Positions 59,677 to 64,000 of a stretch of 64,000 nt of DNA are shown here, in pieces. The DNA lies in NCBI GenBank assembly GCA_905234075.1, contig CAJOGI010000001.1, positions 186,001 through 250,000 on the forward strand. Reading direction: 5' to 3'. How positions within the stretch are numbered: position 1 is the stretch's first letter; every line of letters begins with the position of its first letter. The DNA comes from an uncultured Synergistales bacterium. GTDB lineage: Bacteria > Synergistota > Synergistia > Synergistales > Aminobacteriaceae. Made by a program: the position numbers and the translations under genes. Below the pieces are notes generated by a model that was given only the letters and a program-made list of their open reading frames with translations, was not told the DNA's origin and did no database searches.

Positions 59677-60045
59677 TTAGAACAGTACGCAGCCGCTTGC
59701 ATTGGGGACAAACTTCAGTACGAGGGTAGAAATTCCCGTAAGCGATGAACCGACGATGATAACCATCATGAGCATTCTCGTAAAGTTTCCAAGCTCGCCG
59801 CCAAAAATCAAAATGCCGCCCGCGAAGAAAAGTCCGAGCATGGAAATAAAAAGAGCTGTCGGGCCGGAAAGAATGTTAACCAACTCACTGAGACCACTGC
59901 TCCACGGTACCGTCTTGTCGCCTTTAGGGTCAGTAGCTTTACCGGCGTGTGCCTCGAAGGGAGCGCAGACGATGAGGGAAATGAAAATTGCCGCAAAAAT
60001 TGCTGCTCTGTGAGCATTGAGAATTGAGAAAATACTTTTTTTCAT
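59677..60045 (-). CDS. trbC: type IV pilin TrbC/VirB2
   Basis: A 122-residue prepilin. The signal peptide probably ends at AHA (residues 32-34). Two hydrophobic segments (LVNILSGPTALFISMLGLFFAGGILIFGG and MLMMVIIVGSSLTGISTLVL) form the helical hairpin of VirB2-type pilins. The chain ends NASG-CVLF: a Gly at 118 followed by exactly four residues, as in RP4 TrbC, where TraF removes a tetrapeptide and joins the new Gly to the N-terminus. The mature ring would be residues 35-118. This is inferred from pattern. Confidence 0.88.
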   Translation of the reverse strand: MKKSIFSILNAHRAAIFAAIFISLIVCAPFEAHAGKATDPKGDKTVPWSSGLSELVNILSGPTALFISMLGLFFAGGILIFGGELGNFTRMLMMVIIVGSSLTGISTLVLKFVPNASGCVLF

Positions 60046-60132
60046 GATAAAAAGTAATAACTCCTTTTGATTAAAATTTAGATTTAATTAATAGCGGAAA
60101 CTTCAAAAATTCAAACTTCAAAATCCCCGCCG

Positions 60133-61107
60133 TTAATTACCGTTATTATTTTCGCGCAGGTCTCTGAAGATATAATCTCCGTTTTCAGTAAGACCATCGA
60201 CAGCTATTAATTCGGCGAGACGCGGCCCGATCTTCGGGTCTCTGACTAAGAACGCGACGACGTTAATAGCTTCCGCCACAAGTTCGCGCATCGGTGTCTC
60301 CGAAACTTCCGAAATAAGCTGCTCAATTCTTAACAAACCTGCACGTGCATCGTTAGCGTGAACGGTGCAAACCCCTCCAGGGTGTCCTGTGTTCCATGCC
60401 TTAATCATGTCGAGGGCTTCTTTGCCTCTGACCTCGCCGATGATAATTCTGTCGGGTCTCTGGCGCATTGTGATCTTTAATAAATCCTGCATGGAAATCT
60501 CGTCATTTGTCCTCATTGCAACGTAATTATCAACGGTGCATTGAAGCTCCTGAGTATCTTCAAGAATTAATAATCTGTGTCCGGGCGTGAGTAATTTAAT
60601 CTCATTAAGGATAGCATTAACAAAAGTTGTTTTGCCTGTTCCTGTTCCGCCGACGACGAGAATATTTTTGCGTTTTTTTACGGCATCGCGCAAAATTTCG
60701 ACATCGCTTGCCAGAGCGCGTCCGCTTTGAACGTACTGTTCGAGCGAAAAGACCGAAGACGCTTTCTTTCTCAAGTTAAAAGACGGCTTAGGAACGACGG
60801 GAGGAATGACTCCCTCAACACGGCTGCCGTCGCCTGGAAGTTCTCCTTCAACTTTGGGATTATGAACGTTGATAACAGTGCCGAGCATGTGCGCGATAGT
60901 TCCCAGCATTTGAAGAGCCTGAACTTCGGGCATGTCGCAAAGATATTTCATGCCTGCTCCGAGCCTGTCGGTCCAAACTGTTCCGTCAGGGTTCAGCATA
61001 ACTTCAACAACGGACGGATCGTCCATCGCTTCACGTACTGTCGGCCCCATCTCACGGCGCAGTTTATTCAAATTTCGTCTGGTTACTTCATCTGTTGCAC
61101 TGCTCAT
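60133..61107 (-). CDS. trbB: type IV secretion ATPase TrbB/VirB11
   Basis: A 324-residue hexameric traffic ATPase with N-terminal domain (1-130), Walker A GGTGTGKT (153-160), Asp box LLILEDTQEL, Walker B RIIIGEVRGKEALDMIKAWNTGHPGG, and the His box VHANDARAGL. It drives substrate and pilus switching together with TrbE. It is the first gene of the operon and has an AGGAGG site. The upstream 61108..61332 contains the divergent promoter region. Confidence 0.95.
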   Translation of the reverse strand: MSSATDEVTRRNLNKLRREMGPTVREAMDDPSVVEVMLNPDGTVWTDRLGAGMKYLCDMPEVQALQMLGTIAHMLGTVINVHNPKVEGELPGDGSRVEGVIPPVVPKPSFNLRKKASSVFSLEQYVQSGRALASDVEILRDAVKKRKNILVVGGTGTGKTTFVNAILNEIKLLTPGHRLLILEDTQELQCTVDNYVAMRTNDEISMQDLLKITMRQRPDRIIIGEVRGKEALDMIKAWNTGHPGGVCTVHANDARAGLLRIEQLISEVSETPMRELVAEAINVVAFLVRDPKIGPRLAELIAVDGLTENGDYIFRDLRENNNGN

Positions 61108-61223
61108 AAAATCCTCCTACTTTCAAAAAATCAAATCATCTTTTTATCTAAGTTGTTTAGAGCGAAAAAAATTTTACTCCTAAATTATCTAACGGGTCAA
61201 CACTCAAAAAAGCGTTATTTTTT

Positions 61224-61253
61224 TTGACAGACTTTATTTTTTTATTCTGTTAT
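61224..61253 (+). promoter_or_regulatory. candidate promoter of esterase gene
   Basis: TTGACA (61224..61229) and TGTTAT (61248..61253) with an 18-base spacer. A TATAAT lies on the opposite strand at 61265..61270 pointing toward trbB, with no good -35. Confidence 0.45.
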
Positions 61254-61332
61254 ACTTAGCTAAAATTATACAGTAAAAAAATTAAAATTGTTTTTAATTT
61301 TATTTTTTCAAAATAAATTTAGGAGGACTGCA

Positions 61333-62274
61333 ATGAAAAGAAAGATAATTTTTGCGATTACGGTTATGATGCTCTACGCCCTTCCGGCATTTTCGGCTGT
61401 TATGCCGTATCCTGACAAGACGCAGGATAAAGAGCTTCAGGCAATGATAGAGGAGACGCTCCCGAAATTTCAGACGATGACCTACAGCGACAAAGGTTTT
61501 GAAATTCCGTGCAACGTTTTTTTGCCCGATGATTATCCCGGCGACGGAAGGTATCCGCTAATAATTTTTATTGCTGACGGAAGCGTTGTGGGAAAGAGTG
61601 CGGACGCTCCGCTGCGTCAGGGTTACGGCGGAATAATCTGGGCAACGAACATGGAGCAGGCTGAGCAGAAATGTATTGTCGTTGTTCCGCAATATCCTAA
61701 ATTAATTTTAGACGACCATAGCGGCTACACGATAACGAATTACATTAAGAATACTGAAAATTTAGTCCGCGCATTAATCGCAGGTTTTAGGGTTGATCCT
61801 GATAGAGTTTACGCGACCGGGCAGTCGATGGGCTGTATGACGTTCCTTGTTATGGCGGCGAAAAATCCTGATTTATTTGCGGCGGAACTTTTTGTCGGAG
61901 GCCAGTGGGATATTCGTGCGCTTGACGGATTGAAGGGGCAGAAATTTTTCTACGTTGTTGCTGAAGGAGACAAAAGGGCTTCAACAGGGCAGAAGGCTTT
62001 GATGTCGCTTTTTAGAAACAGCAAGATACCTTTCAGCAGCGCGATAGGCTGGGACGCAAAAATGTCGCAGACAGATTTTACGAAGGCAATGAACACGGTC
62101 TTAATGGGCAACACGCTGGCGAATTTCGTTCAGTTTAGATTGGGCACTGTTCTTCCTGAGGGAATGCCTGTCGGGACAGAGGAACATATGTTCTCGTTCG
62201 ATTACGCATATAAAATCGATGCACTTCGTGATTGGCTGTTCAGGCAGAATAAAAAAGACAGACATGCAAGATAA
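61333..62274 (+). CDS. exported alpha/beta-hydrolase (esterase/PHB depolymerase-like)
   Basis: About 313 residues from the ATG at 61333 (AGGAGG upstream; the open frame starts earlier without a site). It has a signal peptide (IIFAITVMMLYALPAFS). The nucleophile elbow is GQSMG with Ser165; oxyanion-hole and strand blocks PLIIFIADGS and CIVVVPQYP precede it, and VDPDRVYATGQSMG is the typical esterase phrase. A His near the end (EEHMFSFDYAYK) could complete the triad. Relatives release acetyl or feruloyl groups from plant polymers, which would fit the pectinase in this window. It is divergent from the T4SS operon. Confidence 0.8.
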   Translation: MKRKIIFAITVMMLYALPAFSAVMPYPDKTQDKELQAMIEETLPKFQTMTYSDKGFEIPCNVFLPDDYPGDGRYPLIIFIADGSVVGKSADAPLRQGYGGIIWATNMEQAEQKCIVVVPQYPKLILDDHSGYTITNYIKNTENLVRALIAGFRVDPDRVYATGQSMGCMTFLVMAAKNPDLFAAELFVGGQWDIRALDGLKGQKFFYVVAEGDKRASTGQKALMSLFRNSKIPFSSAIGWDAKMSQTDFTKAMNTVLMGNTLANFVQFRLGTVLPEGMPVGTEEHMFSFDYAYKIDALRDWLFRQNKKDRHAR

Positions 62275-62297
62275 TCAAAACAGTGATATAATTTTCA

Positions 62298-62311
62298 CTA
62301 GGAGTTAGGAG
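62298..62311 (+). repeat. short heptamer repeat after esterase
   Basis: ACTAGGAGTTAGGA lies about 25 bases beyond the stop codon, just before the terminator. Confidence 0.6.
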
Positions 62312-62314
62312 AAA

Positions 62315-62353
62315 AAATAATGAGGGGTCGAAATCGGCTCCTCATTATTTTTT
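62315..62353 (+). terminator. terminator of esterase gene
   Basis: An AAATAATGAGG stem pairs with CCTCATTATTT around a GTCGAAATCGGC-type inner part and is followed by TTT and then the G-rich repeat. Confidence 0.8.
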
Positions 62354-62428
62354 GGGGGCTACAATGGGGACTACAGAAATCTTAAAATTTTTCAGCGTTC
62401 ATAATTTTTTTAAGAGGCGTAAAAAAAA
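62354..62428 (+). repeat. dispersed TAGTCCCC element, copy C
   Basis: Starting right at the esterase T-tract, it reads GGGGGCTACAATGGGGACTACAG, then AAATC, TTAAAATTTTTCAGCGTTC and ATAATTTTTTTAAGAGG. The order matches copies A and B. It lies between two converging terminators. Confidence 0.7.
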
Positions 62429-62457
62429 TAAACTCCCGAATTTTTTTTCGAGAATTT
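62421..62457 (-). terminator. terminator of binding-protein gene
   Basis: On the minus strand AAATTCTCGAA pairs with TTCGGGAGTTT (11 bp, G-U pairs only in this strand), followed by ATTTTTTTT. Confidence 0.8.
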
Positions 62458-62477
62458 ATTTTTTGCTTTGATTATTT

Positions 62478-63296
62478 TTACTTCAGCTTGATGTGTAAAA
62501 AATTATTCCACTTGTAATACGGTTCCGATAAAATGACTCCGGGAGGAATATCGGGCTGTACGTCGCTGTCCTCCGTGCCTTTGTACCAGAAAATAACGTC
62601 AGCTCTTCCGGAAGCGAGCGAGGAGGATCTGGCTATTGCCTCTATTTCGGATATTTCAAAATTAACTTTCAACTGTCTGCCGATCTCTGCAAGCATTGCG
62701 ACGTTGAAGCCTCTGGGGCCTCCGTTGGGTCCGATGAAATCGATCGGGGGCAGATCGCCCGTCAAAGCGACTTTGATTGTTTCTGCTCCGTCAAATTTTG
62801 TAAATCTTACGGGCTTGTCGCCGTTCTCCTTAAAATTTTCGATGTAATCTTTTCTGAGTTTTTCGAGAGTGCCGTTTTCTTTGAGAGCGTTCAAAGCCGT
62901 GTTGAATCTGTCCCGCAAGGCGGCATTTTTTTCCAAGAACCCCATAGCCAGATAAGTCGTTCGGACTCTGGATACGCATGCTAATGTGTACATAGCAGGG
63001 TTAGAGCTCAATAAATATTCGGCTACGACTTCGGGAAGCTGAACCTCAACGACCTCACGGCTGTTGAGAGCCAACTGCATTGCTAAAAGCGAATCGTAAT
63101 AGAAGAAACTGTCATTGCCGCTGCTCAAAAAATTCCAGCCGAAATTTTTTCTTCCGTCAATGACGAAAGCCTCGTATTCTCTTTCCGTCATGTTGAGCTG
63201 CGCAAGAACTCCGACATTGTGTCCATCCCTGATAGCAGCAGATGCACAAGTGGCCAGAGAAATTATTATTAAGGCAGCTAAAAAAATTTTTTTCAT
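62478..63296 (-). CDS. periplasmic amino-acid-type binding protein with swapped lobes
   Basis: A 272-residue protein with signal peptide (IFLAALIIISLATCASA). It belongs to the SBP type 3 fold, but the usual C-terminal lobe comes first: FFYYDSLLAMQLALNSREVVEVQLPEVVAEYLL, then FLEKNAALRDRFNTALNALKENGTLEKLRKDY (normally the very end). The usual N-terminal lobe follows: IKVALTGDLPPIDFIGPNGGPRGFNVAMLAEIGRQL, ending at SEPYYKWNNFLHI. It therefore looks circularly permuted at the domain level. It has no linked permease or ATPase genes here. Confidence 0.75.
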   Translation of the reverse strand: MKKIFLAALIIISLATCASAAIRDGHNVGVLAQLNMTEREYEAFVIDGRKNFGWNFLSSGNDSFFYYDSLLAMQLALNSREVVEVQLPEVVAEYLLSSNPAMYTLACVSRVRTTYLAMGFLEKNAALRDRFNTALNALKENGTLEKLRKDYIENFKENGDKPVRFTKFDGAETIKVALTGDLPPIDFIGPNGGPRGFNVAMLAEIGRQLKVNFEISEIEAIARSSSLASGRADVIFWYKGTEDSDVQPDIPPGVILSEPYYKWNNFLHIKLK

Positions 63297-63329
63297 GAAT
63301 TTTTACTCCTTTTTGTTGTTCAAAAAAAC

Positions 63330-64000
63330 TTAAAAGTCCATTGCGGCATATTCAGGAAGTTTGAAATTCTCCTGTGTAACTAGGATATAGCCCGACTCTG
63401 AAAATAATCCGTTCATTTCGGTGCCTTGCTCCATGTCAACGACAGCAGATATTGCCATTGCTCCCATATACCAGGGAATTTGAATCAAGCACGCGGATAA
63501 ACTTCCGTCTTCAAGAGCTGAAGCATTTTCATCGGAAGCGTCCCAGCCGACGCAGGAAGGCTTCTTGCCGTTCAGTGCGGTTGTTTCTCTTATTGCAGCG
63601 GTTGCTCCGATTGTGGCGTAGTTATCAACTCCGAAAATCGCGGCAATGCCGTTTTCAATCATGCCTTTTGCTATTTCTTTAGCTCTTGATGAATCAGTAT
63701 CTGAGTAAGTCTGAGTTACGAACATGAATTTTGTATCTTTGAATGCGGAGACAAATCCATCAATGCGTTTATGACATGACTCAGAATTTTCGTTAGTGTT
63801 GATTATTCCGATAATGCCGTTAGAAATTCCGTCTGCCTCTAAAGTTTTTTGCAAGTATCTGCCGACTTCAGCTCCTGCTGCAAAATTATCGGTCGCATAA
63901 GTTACGCTTGCCGGGAATGTCGCCGGAGAGTCAACGTAAATTATTTTTATGCCCGCGTCTGAGGCTTCTTTGAGAACGCCGTTTAAGGCTTCGGCATCGG
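63330..64000 (-). CDS. partial periplasmic sugar-binding protein (RbsB-like)
   Basis: This is the C-terminal part (about 223 residues) of a type I periplasmic binding protein that continues off the right edge. It reads ALNGVLKEASDAGIKIIYVDSP, TYATDNFAAGAEVGRYLQ, GISNGIIGIINTNENSESCHKRIDGF, FGVDNYATIGATAAI and CVGWDASDENASALEDG, the standard sugar-binding blocks. The true start lies outside the window, so an internal TTG at 63854 should not be taken as the start. It resembles RbsB/ABC sugar receptors more than MglB. Confidence 0.85.
   Translation of the reverse strand, partial: DAEALNGVLKEASDAGIKIIYVDSPATFPASVTYATDNFAAGAEVGRYLQKTLEADGISNGIIGIINTNENSESCHKRIDGFVSAFKDTKFMFVTQTYSDTDSSRAKEIAKGMIENGIAAIFGVDNYATIGATAAIRETTALNGKKPSCVGWDASDENASALEDGSLSACLIQIPWYMGAMAISAVVDMEQGTEMNGLFSESGYILVTQENFKLPEYAAMDF

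Noticed and set aside
45749-61107. Calling the T4SS region an integrative conjugative element
   Set aside because: No integrase, relaxase, coupling protein or attachment-site repeats are visible. The tRNA-Cys next to it has an intact 3' end, but I found no duplicate of it at the other end.
63330-63854. Sugar-binding protein starting at 63854
   Set aside because: The frame stays open to the window edge with conserved binding-protein sequence, so this is an internal codon.

Overview
The window is a chromosomal segment of a diderm bacterium, most likely a gut-type member of the Synergistota. The best marker is the CAP-domain protein at 40516..41631, whose C-terminus (GGCNAG, a hydrophobic stretch, then basic residues) matches the Synergist-CTERM sorting signal. 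Lipopolysaccharide-export genes, periplasmic binding proteins, a flagellar operon and moderately AT-rich DNA agree with this. No transposase, integrase, rRNA or CRISPR array is visible.

Layout. 1..16804 is mostly housekeeping: partial rluD, a Cdc48-type double AAA+ ATPase, a small amphipathic peptide gene with a structured leader (2692..2915), nhaC, trpF, a TrmA-family RNA methyltransferase, lptB and lptA, a glutaredoxin, an isochorismatase-fold hydrolase, a GT-C glycosyltransferase, galE, a PAS-GGDEF protein and truA. 17155..29375 is a flagellar basal-body and hook operon (fliE fliF [hicA hicB] fliG fliH fliI fliJ slt motE-like fliK flgD flgE), with a toxin-antitoxin pair between fliF and fliG. 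29450..40485, on the minus strand, is carbohydrate use: a GH28 pectinase, a trehalose PTS with trehalose-6-phosphate hydrolase, and a galactose-type ABC transporter with two tandem binding proteins. 40516..45493 holds exported proteins and a permease, followed by tRNA-Cys with its own promoter and terminator.

45749..61107, on the minus strand, is a Trb/VirB type IV secretion operon in the order trbB-C-D-E, four TrbJ/VirB5-position proteins, trbL-F-G-I, a TraF-like peptidase, and an AI-2E-family permease joined by an ATGA overlap. No relaxase, coupling protein or integrase is present in the window. The four consecutive exported proteins in the TrbJ position all end in the same tetrapeptide, KLGF, written with different codons. 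This is the strongest candidate here for an undescribed feature. The right edge carries an exported esterase, a binding protein whose two lobes appear in swapped order, and a partial sugar-binding protein.

Two dispersed repeat families run through the window. One is a heptamer array (TAGGAGT-like units) at gene 3' ends that often supplies Shine-Dalgarno sequences. The other is an element of about 110 bp carrying a tandem GGGGACTACA motif next to terminators. All assignments come from reading motifs in the sequence; no database search was run.
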